Below, piece after piece: positions 45,229-54,194 of a stretch of DNA of 64,000 nt (within the stretch, counting starts at the first letter, position 1; the number at the start of each line of letters is the position of its first letter). The stretch is from positions 1-64,000 of the forward strand of contig CAWHJF010000002.1 of NCBI GenBank assembly GCA_963829575.1, given 5' to 3'. Position numbers and translations under genes: made by a program. The notes under the pieces are model-generated. The model did no database searches, had not been told where the DNA came from, and worked only from the letters and a program-made list of their open reading frames with translations. Source of the stretch: KACC-23026 sp963829575 (GTDB lineage Bacteria; Bacillota; Bacilli; Bacillales; Sporolactobacillaceae).

Positions 45229-45362
45229 AATTTGATCAAAAAACAATAAATTATCGCGTTCAAAACCTGCAAAAAAATCGAGTGTAGAGAAAAATAGGGG
45301 GTTTCTCTACACTCTGAGGACCCATTTCTCAATGGGTTCTGTTCTTTTATTCAGACTAAAAC

Positions 45363-45755
45363 TTAATCAAACCATTTCCGTAAGAGGTCAGGGACTTCAC
45401 GGCTTGTTCGAGTTTGAGCATCCATAGTTACACTCGTAACCGTTGCTTCTGCACAAAGGTCGTTGTTTTGATTATAAATTTTTTGGTCGAGCACATAACT
45501 TGTGTGGCCGACTTTCTGAGGACACGTTACAATCTTTAACCGGTCATTTTGCTTACATTCCTTTCGATAATGAATCGTAATGCTAACCGTAACCGTTTGG
45601 ATCTCCATTTCAAGAAAGGTTTCATAAGGTAGATCAATCCGTTCATACCATTCCTCACGTCCCCATTCAAGATACTCTAAATATTTGGCATTATTCACAT
45701 GCCCGTTCACATCAATTTCAGTAGATCGAACACTAATATCAATACTGACTTCCAT
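45363..45755 (-). CDS. Acyl-CoA thioesterase (hotdog fold)
   Basis: The 130-residue protein matches the 4-hydroxybenzoyl-CoA thioesterase-like branch: STEIDVNGHVNNAKYLEYLEWGREEWY carries the active-site Asp/Asn and helix. It hydrolyses a short- or medium-chain acyl-CoA; the exact substrate is unknown. It is monocistronic, convergent with ilvE across the insertion-bearing terminator. Confidence 0.88.
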   Translation of the reverse strand: MEVSIDISVRSTEIDVNGHVNNAKYLEYLEWGREEWYERIDLPYETFLEMEIQTVTVSITIHYRKECKQNDRLKIVTCPQKVGHTSYVLDQKIYNQNNDLCAEATVTSVTMDAQTRTSREVPDLLRKWFD

Positions 45756-45886
45756 TTGATCCGACTCCTTTTGAAGATTGTCAAGTTTAATTGCTTCACC
45801 TTTCTATTTATCTCTGTCTGTTCTTTCGACAGACACTTCCCGCATTCCTTCTAACTATCCCAGAAGAATTCCTGAATTGAAAACAC

Positions 45887-45915
45887 TTGAAGCGACTGTT
45901 TTTTTGTTGTAAAGT
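45887..45915 (+). promoter_or_regulatory. Promoter of the S-box transcript
   Basis: TTGAAG and TAAAGT are 17 bases apart, about 30 bases before the riboswitch. Confidence 0.5.
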
Positions 45916-45944
45916 AAAATAGTATTGAATTAAATAGTTTTCAC

Positions 45945-46098
45945 TTATCAAGAGAGATTGAGGGACTGGCCCAATGACATCTCAGCAACCAGCCAACTCT
46001 TTGGCAATGGTGCTAATTCCAGGCAGGTGAGCGATCACCTAAAAGATGAGCGATTGATCGTGAATCAAGACCTCTTCTTTATAGAGGTTTTTTATTTT
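45945..46098 (+). promoter_or_regulatory. SAM-I (S-box) riboswitch
   Basis: The aptamer core is plain: ATCAAGAGAGATTGAGGGAC, then TGGCCCAATGACATCTCAGCA, ACCAG and GGTGCTAATTCCAGGCAGGTG. A terminator, GACCTCT...AGAGGTTTTTTA, follows at 46069-46097. SAM binding would switch off transcription of the MetE-like gene. Confidence 0.95.
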
Positions 46099-46159
46099 TT
46101 ATCAGAACTTCTCCAATGATTTTTCACTAGAAAGTTGACCTAAGGAAGGTGGTTGTATC

Positions 46160-47284
46160 ATGGCATATACTCAATCAAACAAAACACACTTTCGTACTAA
46201 TGCGCCATTTCGCTACGATCAAGTCGGAAGTTTGCTCCGTCCGCAAAACATTAAAGAAGCCCGAATCAAAAAATCCAACGGTGACCTCACAACGGAACAA
46301 TTAAGAGAAATTGAAAACCATGAAATTAAGCGAGTCATCGACAAACAAAAAGAAATCGGATTAAAAGCTGTCACCGATGGTGAATTCCGCCGTGCTTTTT
46401 GGCATTTTGATTTTCTTGAACAACTTGTAGGTGTTGAAGGTTATGAACCTAATGAGGGCTTGAAATTTCATGGTGTTCATACTACGCCACATGGAATTAA
46501 AGTGACTGGCAAACTTGACTTTGGCAACCATCCAATGCTTGAGGATTTTCGCTTTGTCCAAAGCCATGCGGGCGACCATGTCGCTAAAATGACCATCCCT
46601 AGTCCGAACATGCTGCACGCTCGGGCAGCAATTGAATATGAACCATATAAAGATACTGAGCTCTTGTTACATGATCTTTCCCTTGCCTATCAAAAGGCGA
46701 TTCAATCCTTTTATGAAGCCGGTTGTCGTTATTTACAATTAGATGATACATCATGGGCCATTTTCTTCTCGGAAAGCGGCCATGAGAAAATTCGTGCGAA
46801 CGGACAAGAGCCAGAAATCCTTCAAGCGTTATATGCAAAGGCAATTAATGACGCGATTGCTAAAAAGCCTGAGGATATGGTTATTACTATGCATATTTGC
46901 CGTGGGAATTTCCAATCAACGTTCATGAATTCAGGTGGTTATGAAGGCGCAAGTGAAACCATCTTTTCTGGTTTAAATCTAGATGGTCTCTTCCTTGAGT
47001 TTGATGATGAACGCTCTGGTGGATTTGAACCCCTGCGATTTGTGAATCGACCGGAACTACAAATTGTTTTAGGTCTTGTCACCTCGAAATTTGGCGACTT
47101 AGAAAGTCCAGATGACATTAAACGTCGGATTGATGCGGCAGCAAAATACGTGGATCTCAGTCAACTCTGTCTCAGCCCTCAATGTGGATTTGCTTCAACT
47201 GAAGAAGGAAATCTTCTAACTGAAGATCAACAATGGGCGAAATTAAGTCATGTGATCGACATCGCAAAGGATGTTTGGAAATAA
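46160..47284 (+). CDS. MetE C-terminal-like methyltransferase (YxjG/YxjH type)
   Basis: The 374-residue protein corresponds to the catalytic C-terminal part of cobalamin-independent methionine synthase. The zinc ligands are in VITMHICRGNF (His, Cys) and SPQCGFAS (Cys), with conserved RYDQVGSLLRP near the N-terminus and DGEFRRAFWHFDF. In Bacillus, YxjG/YxjH proteins are S-box controlled and are thought to make methionine from homocysteine with an unusual methyl donor. ATG 46160 follows GGAAGGTGG. The riboswitch supports the methionine role. Confidence 0.9.
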   Translation: MAYTQSNKTHFRTNAPFRYDQVGSLLRPQNIKEARIKKSNGDLTTEQLREIENHEIKRVIDKQKEIGLKAVTDGEFRRAFWHFDFLEQLVGVEGYEPNEGLKFHGVHTTPHGIKVTGKLDFGNHPMLEDFRFVQSHAGDHVAKMTIPSPNMLHARAAIEYEPYKDTELLLHDLSLAYQKAIQSFYEAGCRYLQLDDTSWAIFFSESGHEKIRANGQEPEILQALYAKAINDAIAKKPEDMVITMHICRGNFQSTFMNSGGYEGASETIFSGLNLDGLFLEFDDERSGGFEPLRFVNRPELQIVLGLVTSKFGDLESPDDIKRRIDAAAKYVDLSQLCLSPQCGFASTEEGNLLTEDQQWAKLSHVIDIAKDVWK

Positions 47285-47294
47285 GATTTGGCGG

Positions 47295-47322
47295 AAAAGG
47301 GAGGCTAGTGCCTCCCTTTTTT
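47295..47322 (+). terminator. Terminator of the MetE-like gene
   Basis: AAAAGGGAGG and CCTCCCTTTTTT pair around CTAGTG, with T-rich exit. Confidence 0.9.
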
Positions 47323-47457
47323 CAAACCTAATAAAGAAGAGATCAAGTGACTTGGCTTGCCTCTTTTGCGTCCTGTTGCTACCATTAATTTGATTGGAGA
47401 AAATGAAACACAATTAACTGATTATAGATCATTGGACAACGAAGGGATGCTTTAACT

Positions 47458-48486
47458 ATGTCTCAAAATCGTTATTCTAGACAGACCCTTTTTGCACCTA
47501 TTGGGGCAACCGGACAAGAACGAATCAAGTCTGCGCATGTTCTAATCATTGGCGCAGGTGCATTGGGGACCAGCACAGCAGAGATGCTTGTTCGGGCAGG
47601 AATCGGTGCTCTGACCATAATGGACAGAGATTATGTAGAATGGAGTAATCTCCAGCGCCAACAATTGTATACAGAACACGATGCCGAGTCCCACACTCCC
47701 AAGGCCATTGCCGCACAGCGTCGACTCGCCGAAGTCAATTCAGAGTGTCAGATACAGGGCATTGTTGCAGATGTGGATGCTGAAGCGCTTGAAAATATGG
47801 TCGCGTCAATAGACGTTATTATAGACGCAACGGATAATTTCGAAACGCGCATGCTTATTAATGACTTTTCACAGAAACATCGTATTCCGTGGGTTTATGG
47901 AGGTTGTGTCGGCAGCTATGGGATCAGCTACACCATTATTCCTGAACTCGATACGCCTTGCTTGGCGTGCTTACATGGGACCATCCCGATCTCAGGTGAA
48001 ACATGTGATACCATTGGTGTAATCAGTCCAGCCGTACAACTTGTCACCGCACATCAAGTTTCTGAAGCGTTGAAACTCTTAGTGGAAGACTATGAGGCAT
48101 TAAGAGGCACCTTACTTTATTTTGATGTGTGGAAAAACGAGCAGGCGTCGATTCAAATGACAGCGATGAAAAAGAAAGATTGCCCCTCTTGTGGGCGACA
48201 TCCAACCTATCCCTATTTAAATGGGGACAATCAAACTCGGACAGCGATTCTTTGTGGAAGGGACTCGGTCCAGATTCGACCTGCCCATTCCGAATCCCTA
48301 AACTTAGAAACCTTGGCGGAACGATTCTCCCTGTTAGGTGTTCCTGTCAATGCCAATCCTTATCTTATAAATGTTGAATTAGAAGGATCAAGAATGGTTG
48401 TATTTAAAGACGGCAGAGCCTTAATTCACGGGACAAAAGACATCTCGTTTGCAAAGTCTCTATACACGCGTTATATCGGAAATTAA
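47458..48486 (+). CDS. ThiF/MoeB/HesA-family E1-like adenylyltransferase
   Basis: The 342-residue protein has the E1-like core that adenylates the C-terminus of a ubiquitin-like sulfur carrier: IIGAGALGTSTAEMLVRAG, the R-finger region NLQRQQLY, DATDNFETR and the catalytic Cys in GETCDTIGV. Two CxxC pairs (PCLAC and CPSC) would bind zinc. A ThiS- or MoaD-like C-terminal region of about 85 residues follows without a rhodanese domain. No thiamine, molybdenum or cysteine gene is adjacent, so its partner is unknown. ATG 47458 has a weak ribosome site (AAGGGATG). Confidence 0.87.
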   Translation: MSQNRYSRQTLFAPIGATGQERIKSAHVLIIGAGALGTSTAEMLVRAGIGALTIMDRDYVEWSNLQRQQLYTEHDAESHTPKAIAAQRRLAEVNSECQIQGIVADVDAEALENMVASIDVIIDATDNFETRMLINDFSQKHRIPWVYGGCVGSYGISYTIIPELDTPCLACLHGTIPISGETCDTIGVISPAVQLVTAHQVSEALKLLVEDYEALRGTLLYFDVWKNEQASIQMTAMKKKDCPSCGRHPTYPYLNGDNQTRTAILCGRDSVQIRPAHSESLNLETLAERFSLLGVPVNANPYLINVELEGSRMVVFKDGRALIHGTKDISFAKSLYTRYIGN

Positions 48487-48497
48487 TTCAACCTAAA

Positions 48498-50702
48498 CTA
48501 ATGCCCCGTTACTTCTTGACTTGAAGAAACGGGCTTTTTCTTGTCGATCTTAGGTGATCCAAAGAAAAACTGAACGTTTCCATTCACCATCTGAAGTTGC
48601 GCATCAAACGTTTTATTCTTACTTTTAAACCCTTTAATAAGCGACGTTTGACCGTTCTCAAGCAATTGTTTGACTTGACTCGCGGTCAACTTTTTCCCAA
48701 GAATCATTTTCGATAAGGTAAACGGACATTTCTGTTTCTTATAATTGGAACACCCATAGAATTTCCCCTTATCTAAAACATCGCCCCCACACAACCTGCA
48801 TGTGCCAACTTTTTTTCCGATCGTCCATTTAGAATCCATTCGCTGAATGGTTTCCAAATTCAATCCGTCAAATGTCCAATCCGACGCGTTCTCTTGTGCT
48901 TCTTGCACCACTTTCATCACCAGTTTTTTGGTTTGCTCCATGAATTGAGCCGCTTCAGCCTTTCCCTCTCCAATTTGAGCTAAACGTTCTTCCCATTTCG
49001 CCGTGAGTTCTGGCGATGCGAGCACAACCTCTCCGATTGCTTCGATCAATACTTTTCCCTTATCAGTGGCATAGACTTGGTTTTTAGTTACATGGATATA
49101 ATTTCGGGTTTTGAGCATTGTAATAATTCCCGCACGCGTGGCTTCAGTCCCTAACCCCTCCACTTTATTTAGCACCTTCTCTAGATCTTCATTCTCTAAG
49201 AATTTACCTGCTGTCTTCATCAAAGTGATTAATTGGCCTTCCGTATATCTTTTTGGTGCTTGAGTCTTTCCTTCTTTCACGCGTACCTCTGTAACAGTCC
49301 CTGCCGCGTGATCCTCAACAATTGGAAGAGGGACCACGTCTTGCTCATTCTCCTGAAAAATGACCTGACGCCACCCCTCTTCAATCATTTGTCTTCCCTT
49401 TGAAAGAAATTCCGCTCTTTTGTCAACGAGCGTTGTGATCGTTGTATAATCAAATATGGCCGGCTTATGATGGGCTGCAATTAATCGTCGCACAACCAGA
49501 TCATAAATTTTCCGTTCATCCATTGGTAACCGGTCTGGATCGACCACCTCTTCTGTAGGAATAATGGCATAGTGATCCGAAACCTTTTTTTCGTTGACAA
49601 AGCGTTTGTTTGACTTAAGATCCGGTGCAGGAGCTGGAACTAGATCACGATACGCTTTAAACTGACTTAATTTGTTAAGAATCCCTGGGAACAATTCCGC
49701 TTCTCCAGGTGTAACATAATTCGAATCCGAACGTGGATAGGAAAGTATCCCTTTCTGATAAAGGGCTTGGGCAAGGTCTAACGTTTTCTTTGGTGAAAAT
49801 TGAAACGCCTTATTAGCTGTTGCCTGTAATGCGGAAAGATTAAAGAGAAGAGGTGGTTGATAGACTTTACGTTCTGTTTTAAGCTGGTCAATGGTTGCCG
49901 GTTTTCCCTCACAAAAGGCCGCAATCTTTTGAGCAAGATTCGGATCCTTTAATCGCGAGGTAGCCTCTTGTTGCCATGTTCCTTCAAATTGTTTGCCATC
50001 AAAATCAAACAATGAGACGACTTCCCAAAAAGGTTCAGATTTAAAACATTCAATCTCCCTTTCCCGCTTTACAATTAAAGCCAAGGTTGGCGTTTGCACT
50101 CTTCCCACGGAAAATACATCATGAATCCCTTTTTCCTTTAGTAAAATACTATACGCCCGAGACGCATTCATTCCAACTAACCAATCCGCACAGGCACGCG
50201 TATAGGCCTCATAAAAAAGATTTAATTTTACGGACGCATCCATAGCATTCTTAAATCCCTCATAAATCGCCTTCTTTGTAAGTGAAGAAATCCACAGTCG
50301 TTTCATAGGTTTATGAACGCCAGAAAGGGCGACAATGTTTCGAACGATCAACTCGCCTTCTCGCCCTGCGTCACCTGCATGAATAATGCCACTGACATCA
50401 GAGCGATTAAGCAAATCTTTGACAACCTTGAATTGTTTGAACTTTGATTTGGTGACTTCATAATGAAATCTCTCAGGGATGATGGGTAAGGTTTGAAGCG
50501 ACCAGCGCTTCCATTCCTTATGGTAGAATTCGGGTGCAGAGAGTTCTGTGAGGTGACCGACAGCCCACGTACAATAAGCGCCATCAGGAAATAAATCATT
50601 TGGGGAAATTTCTAGGTAACCGTTTTTCTTTTGAAATTTAAAAGGGGAGGCGAGTGTCAACCCTTGATCAGGTTTTTCGGCAATAATCACAACACGACCC
50701 AT
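48498..50702 (-). CDS. topB: DNA topoisomerase III
   Basis: The 734-residue type IA topoisomerase decatenates DNA and resolves recombination intermediates. It has the TOPRIM domain (VVIIAEKPDQG; HAGDAGREGELIVRNI with the acidic metal site) and the nucleophilic Tyr in GILSYPRSDSNY near residue 319. A C-terminal four-Cys zinc ribbon (CRLCGG ... YGCSNYKKQKCPF) follows. ATG 50702 is favoured by AGAGGG nine bases upstream; an in-frame ATG at 50708 is close behind. It is monocistronic and its end converges on the ThiF gene. Confidence 0.95.
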   Translation of the reverse strand: MGRVVIIAEKPDQGLTLASPFKFQKKNGYLEISPNDLFPDGAYCTWAVGHLTELSAPEFYHKEWKRWSLQTLPIIPERFHYEVTKSKFKQFKVVKDLLNRSDVSGIIHAGDAGREGELIVRNIVALSGVHKPMKRLWISSLTKKAIYEGFKNAMDASVKLNLFYEAYTRACADWLVGMNASRAYSILLKEKGIHDVFSVGRVQTPTLALIVKREREIECFKSEPFWEVVSLFDFDGKQFEGTWQQEATSRLKDPNLAQKIAAFCEGKPATIDQLKTERKVYQPPLLFNLSALQATANKAFQFSPKKTLDLAQALYQKGILSYPRSDSNYVTPGEAELFPGILNKLSQFKAYRDLVPAPAPDLKSNKRFVNEKKVSDHYAIIPTEEVVDPDRLPMDERKIYDLVVRRLIAAHHKPAIFDYTTITTLVDKRAEFLSKGRQMIEEGWRQVIFQENEQDVVPLPIVEDHAAGTVTEVRVKEGKTQAPKRYTEGQLITLMKTAGKFLENEDLEKVLNKVEGLGTEATRAGIITMLKTRNYIHVTKNQVYATDKGKVLIEAIGEVVLASPELTAKWEERLAQIGEGKAEAAQFMEQTKKLVMKVVQEAQENASDWTFDGLNLETIQRMDSKWTIGKKVGTCRLCGGDVLDKGKFYGCSNYKKQKCPFTLSKMILGKKLTASQVKQLLENGQTSLIKGFKSKNKTFDAQLQMVNGNVQFFFGSPKIDKKKPVSSSQEVTGH

Positions 50703-50876
50703 GGACATAGTCCCTCTTTTCTATAGGAATCTTTGATAAAGGCTGATTTTGCAAAGCTTTGTTGCTTTTTAACATAGGTGAAATTCAGCTCGCTTAAGAG
50801 AGGTTTTCTAATTGCAACATGCTTTTAGATAAAATAACGAGCTTAACAGTTTAAGAGAAATAAGTTGTGAAACATG

Positions 50877-50898
50877 TAGGGTAGGCCACACCCTACCG
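50877..50898. other. Hairpin in the topB-lysR gap
   Basis: GTAGGGT / ACCCTAC pair closely in the 285-base gap before the LysR gene. No T run is next to it, so its role is unclear; the rest of the gap shows nothing else. Confidence 0.35.
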
Positions 50899-50987
50899 AC
50901 TCCATTTTAAGCGAACACCTGTTCTTTGTCAATTTTCATTTCAGCTGAAGAAGCCTCTGTAATTCTTACAATCCTATTATAAGTTAG

Positions 50988-51875
50988 CTAGTTTTCGTTA
51001 AAGAGATGGATAAAATTCGCAAGACCCAATTGTTCAAATCGTTGTTTCTTTTGAACGATCCGCAATTCCCTCTTTAAAGTAAATCCTGAAATGTTCACAC
51101 GGCACAAGGATCCGTGTTCGACTTCACGGGCAGTCGCCATATCAGAAAGAATGCTGATGCCAAGACCTGCTTCCACCGCACCCTTAATCGCTTGAGTGCT
51201 CGCAAGTTCCATATAATAATCCATCTCGTCTAGAACGCCTGCTTCGCTTAACACCTTTTCTATGATCGCGCGTGTTCCCGATGTGTTCTCACGCCAAATC
51301 ATCCGCTCTTTTTTCAAGTCCTCAATATGAATTTCATTTCGTTCACTCCATGGATGATTGGGCGAGCAAATGACATGCAGAGAATCGTTCATGAATTTCT
51401 TCACAATTAATGGATCCTGATCTTCTACAATGCCCTCCACAATGGCTAAATCAATTTTATCGTTCAGTAAAAGTTGAATCATGGTTGGTGTATTCCCAAT
51501 CTCTAGCGTGACTTGGTAGTCTGGATACCGTTTCTTATAATGCCCGACCCATTCGGGAAGCAAATACTCACCAATTGTCAATGAGGCACCAATTTTAATA
51601 TGAATGTGCGTTTGCTTTGTGAATTGACGAATTAAATCCATTGAGCGGTCAAATTCATTAACGATCGACTTGGCAATAGGGTAGAGCTTCTCACCAACAG
51701 GAGAAACCATTAGCTTCCCATTTTCCCGATTAAACAACATCGCCCCATAAGCATCTTCCAAAAGATGAATTTTCCGGGTTGCCGCAGGTTGGGAAAGGTA
51801 GAGCTTCTTAATCGCTTGACTTATACTCCCTTCTTCAACAACCAAACAAAAAATCCTTAAATTCTCTATGTCCAT
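50988..51875 (-). CDS. LysR family transcriptional regulator
   Basis: The 295-residue regulator has an N-terminal winged helix-turn-helix (IFCLVVEEGSISQAIKKLYLSQPAATRKIHLLE) and a periplasmic-binding-like effector domain (IKIGASLTIGEYLLPEWV onward). It resembles the CysL/YwfK subgroup by eye. ATG 51875 is preceded by GGGAG; the longer reading frame adds an unsupported leader. Its target and inducer are not evident; the nearest neighbour is uvsE, on the same strand. Confidence 0.85.
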   Translation of the reverse strand: MDIENLRIFCLVVEEGSISQAIKKLYLSQPAATRKIHLLEDAYGAMLFNRENGKLMVSPVGEKLYPIAKSIVNEFDRSMDLIRQFTKQTHIHIKIGASLTIGEYLLPEWVGHYKKRYPDYQVTLEIGNTPTMIQLLLNDKIDLAIVEGIVEDQDPLIVKKFMNDSLHVICSPNHPWSERNEIHIEDLKKERMIWRENTSGTRAIIEKVLSEAGVLDEMDYYMELASTQAIKGAVEAGLGISILSDMATAREVEHGSLCRVNISGFTLKRELRIVQKKQRFEQLGLANFIHLFNEN

Positions 51876-52096
51876 TTCTTTTCTCCCATTCACAAAAGCA
51901 GTCTCAAATTTGAAGTCCCACAACCTATCTGAGTGTTTAAAAAGTTCCCAGTTCCCTCGCACACTAATTTTAAGAACGTTTTTAATTAGTTTTAATTAAG
52001 GACATCGCTTTTATCATAACAAACCTCCCCCGTTATTTCACACCTTCTAATTATTTACTGAATTTTAATTTCATCTAAATTAAGTGATTTTGTTTT

Positions 52097-53068
52097 TTAA
52101 TCCGTTAAATAAAAACGAGCGCCATCAACCGGTTCAATTCTCCCTGTTCCACGAAGATTAGCCATTAATTTAAAGAGGGCTTGATCCTTTTGTTTGGCTT
52201 CAATCATACAATCAATTTGAGGAACAGATCCGTTCACTCGATTTGCAAAATCTAAGAACATTTGTGGATCAACCCACTCCGAATGGGCGCGAAATTGTTC
52301 GGGGCTTTTCGGACTTGAAATATGCATTTTAATTGGGAGCGTCTCCTCTTTCCAAGTTCGCAAAACACGCCTCCAATGAAGATGCCAATCCGGATCTTCA
52401 TGGTTGGCAAGGTGATGATGATAGTCAAAAACGAGGGGCACACCTAATTTTTCACAAAGAAACAAACAATCTAAGAGCGTAAAGGTTTTGTCATCATTTT
52501 CAAGCATGATCATTTTTTGAATCTCAAGAGGTATGAATGCCCAGTTTGAGATAAACTGTTCCAGTGCTTTTTCTTTATTCTTGTGAGACCCTCCGACATG
52601 AAGGACACATCGATGAACAGGATTGATGTGCATCGCTTTTAATAACTCCAGATGATAGGTAAGCGTGTTCAGTGCGTTTATCAAAATCTCTTTCTTTGTG
52701 GTATTTAGGACTACAAAGTGATCGGGATGAAAATCGATCCGCATCTCATGCTGATCTGCATACTCACCCAATTCTTTTAAAGCCGGTTCGATTGCTTCGA
52801 TGTAATTCCACCTCTTTAAAGCTTCATGAGTCGCAAGCGGGACAAGTCTGGAACTGAGCCGAAAAAAATGGATGTCATGGGCGGCATTATGCTTTAACAA
52901 TCTGAGACAATTGTTAATATTCGATTTCGCAATCCGTTCGAGTTTGCCGATCGCGGCCTCCCGATTGCTCAGTTGTTCGAAATTTTTATAGGTCATTGTC
53001 TGGGACGGGGAGCTATTCTTTACTACCATGCTCATTGCGACATAGCCTAATCGGAATAATGTTTTCAT
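52097..53068 (-). CDS. uvsE: UV damage endonuclease
   Basis: The 323-residue UvsE (UVDE) nicks DNA 5' to UV photoproducts. It begins with the conserved LFRLGYVAMS and has the metal-binding TIM-barrel motifs: FRLSSRLVP, IDFHPDHFVVLN, LHVGGSHKNKEKAL, LENDDKTFT, VFDYHHH and KMHISSPK. The start ATG 53068 follows GAGGTGAAT. It is monocistronic. UvsE is common in spore-forming Bacillales, where spore DNA repair after UV matters. Confidence 0.93.
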   Translation of the reverse strand: MKTLFRLGYVAMSMVVKNSSPSQTMTYKNFEQLSNREAAIGKLERIAKSNINNCLRLLKHNAAHDIHFFRLSSRLVPLATHEALKRWNYIEAIEPALKELGEYADQHEMRIDFHPDHFVVLNTTKKEILINALNTLTYHLELLKAMHINPVHRCVLHVGGSHKNKEKALEQFISNWAFIPLEIQKMIMLENDDKTFTLLDCLFLCEKLGVPLVFDYHHHLANHEDPDWHLHWRRVLRTWKEETLPIKMHISSPKSPEQFRAHSEWVDPQMFLDFANRVNGSVPQIDCMIEAKQKDQALFKLMANLRGTGRIEPVDGARFYLTD

Positions 53069-53214
53069 GGATTCACCTCATTTAAAGTCTTTCCCATTTG
53101 GTTTAAGTCATCCCACACAACCTAGGCAATTCCCTTATTTAAGCTTAAATGGGTTCCGCCTCGCCCGTCCACTACATAGTGTATTAATGTACCATCACAA
53201 GGAGGTGTTTACGA

Positions 53215-53289
53215 ATGGGTAACGGTTTCGCATTAATCGTTGTACTGTTTATCCTTTTGATCATCGTAGGGACTTCTTACGTATACTAA
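53215..53289 (+). CDS. YjcZ-family small sporulation membrane peptide
   Basis: The gene encodes 24 residues, MGNGFALIVVLFILLIIVGTSY then VY. The NGFALIVVLFILLIIVG hydrophobic core matches the YjcZ/YczO type found in Bacillales spores. ATG 53215 follows GGAGGTG at a proper distance. A CATAGTGTA sequence at 53175-53183 matches the -10 of sigma-K promoters (CATANNNTA), which would fit late mother-cell expression; no -35 (AC) is certain. It lies on the plus strand between uvsE and queE. Confidence 0.85.
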   Translation: MGNGFALIVVLFILLIIVGTSYVY

Positions 53290-53316
53290 GCGATGAACGA
53301 TAAGCTTTAAGATAGT

Positions 53317-53350
53317 AAAGGACTGTCGCCTTTTGGCGCAGTCCTTTTTA
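53317..53350 (+). terminator. Terminator of the yjcZ-type gene
   Basis: AAAGGACTG and CAGTCCTTTTT pair with an inner CGCC/GGCG stem and a T-rich exit. Confidence 0.88.
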
Positions 53351-53417
53351 GTTTGGGTAATTATGAAGGATTTTATTTTAGTATAGTCGTATAAGTAGGG
53401 TAAACCAAAAGCCCTAT

Positions 53418-54194
53418 TTAAACCCCGCGTTTATTCCCCCAAATCAAAGCATGAACCTGCGGCAAGACGCGCACGCGATTCATTCGAGGGCTCGCAATGG
53501 TTTGATCAATTAGCCATTCATATTTTTTAAGTAAATGCGCGGTGAGCGCTGGACCATCTTCCGTTTGGATGTCCTCATTACCGACTTGTAAGAAAAAGGG
53601 CAGATTGGGATAGCGTTCATGAACGTCAACTGCGTAATCGAAGTCCACCTCATCGAATACCACCACTTTCAGACTGACCTGTTGGGTGGGTTGACCGTCT
53701 TTTTCTAATGACTCTACAATTTGATCAAGTTGGTTAAAATCCGTCTTCATTCCAGAGCTTGGCGGCTTCGGCGAAATCGTCAAATCATTAATTTCGGTCA
53801 TCCAAGATTGCCATTTTGAGCCCTGTGTTTCAAGCGCTGTTTTAATCCCTTTTTCTTTTAAAAAGGAGACAAGCTCCCCAATAGACGCGAGAAGTGCAGG
53901 ATTCCCACCTGAGATTGTGACATGATCGAAACGCTCTCCTCCTAATTGAGACAGCTTCTCCCAAATGTCCTCAGGCGTCATTTGACGTATATCTGTTTTA
54001 GCTGATCCATCCCATGTAAATGGGGAATCACACCAACTACAGCGATAATCACATCCTGCCGTTCGAACAAACATGGTTTTACGTCCGACCACCATCCCCT
54101 CACCCTGAATCGTCGGACCAAAAATTTCTAAAACAGGGACGGTGGCGCGTTTCGTTTTCTCTCCAACAAGCCGTTGATCCGTTTGTACACTCAT
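53418..54194 (-). CDS. queE: 7-carboxy-7-deazaguanine synthase
   Basis: The 258-residue radical SAM enzyme converts 6-carboxytetrahydropterin to 7-carboxy-7-deazaguanine in queuosine synthesis. The cluster-binding CxxxCxxC is CDYRCSWCD, and the family motif GEGMVVGRKTMFVRTAGC precedes it. ATG 54194 overlaps the queD stop (ATGA), which decides the start over an upstream in-frame ATG. It is third in the preQ1-controlled queC-queD-queE operon. Confidence 0.95.
   Translation of the reverse strand: MSVQTDQRLVGEKTKRATVPVLEIFGPTIQGEGMVVGRKTMFVRTAGCDYRCSWCDSPFTWDGSAKTDIRQMTPEDIWEKLSQLGGERFDHVTISGGNPALLASIGELVSFLKEKGIKTALETQGSKWQSWMTEINDLTISPKPPSSGMKTDFNQLDQIVESLEKDGQPTQQVSLKVVVFDEVDFDYAVDVHERYPNLPFFLQVGNEDIQTEDGPALTAHLLKKYEWLIDQTIASPRMNRVRVLPQVHALIWGNKRGV

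Larger units (their letters stand above)
44876..45344. mobile_element. Insertion of a degenerate IS1182-type element inside a terminator
   Basis: The 20-base direct repeat GGACCCATTTCTCAATGGGT (44881-44900 and 45318-45337) bounds a 417-base insert. Removing the insert and one repeat restores a near-perfect terminator: GAACAGGACCCATT at 44876 pairs with AATGGGTTCTGTTC ending at 45344, followed by TTTTA. The insert begins with GGTTGTCGAAAAAGTCTTCGG and ends with a GAGTGTAGAGAAA / TTTCTCTACACTC hairpin. It holds a transposase fragment (44929-45072) and a Bacillaceae palindromic repeat (45120-45228). Confidence 0.6.

Noticed and set aside
46361..46844. Minus-strand open frames inside the MetE-like gene
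   Set aside because: They have no ribosome sites and lie opposite a conserved gene.
47458..48486. ThiF-like E1 as a bacterial ubiquitin-like antiphage system
   Set aside because: No E2, JAB peptidase or ubiquitin-like gene lies in the window next to it.
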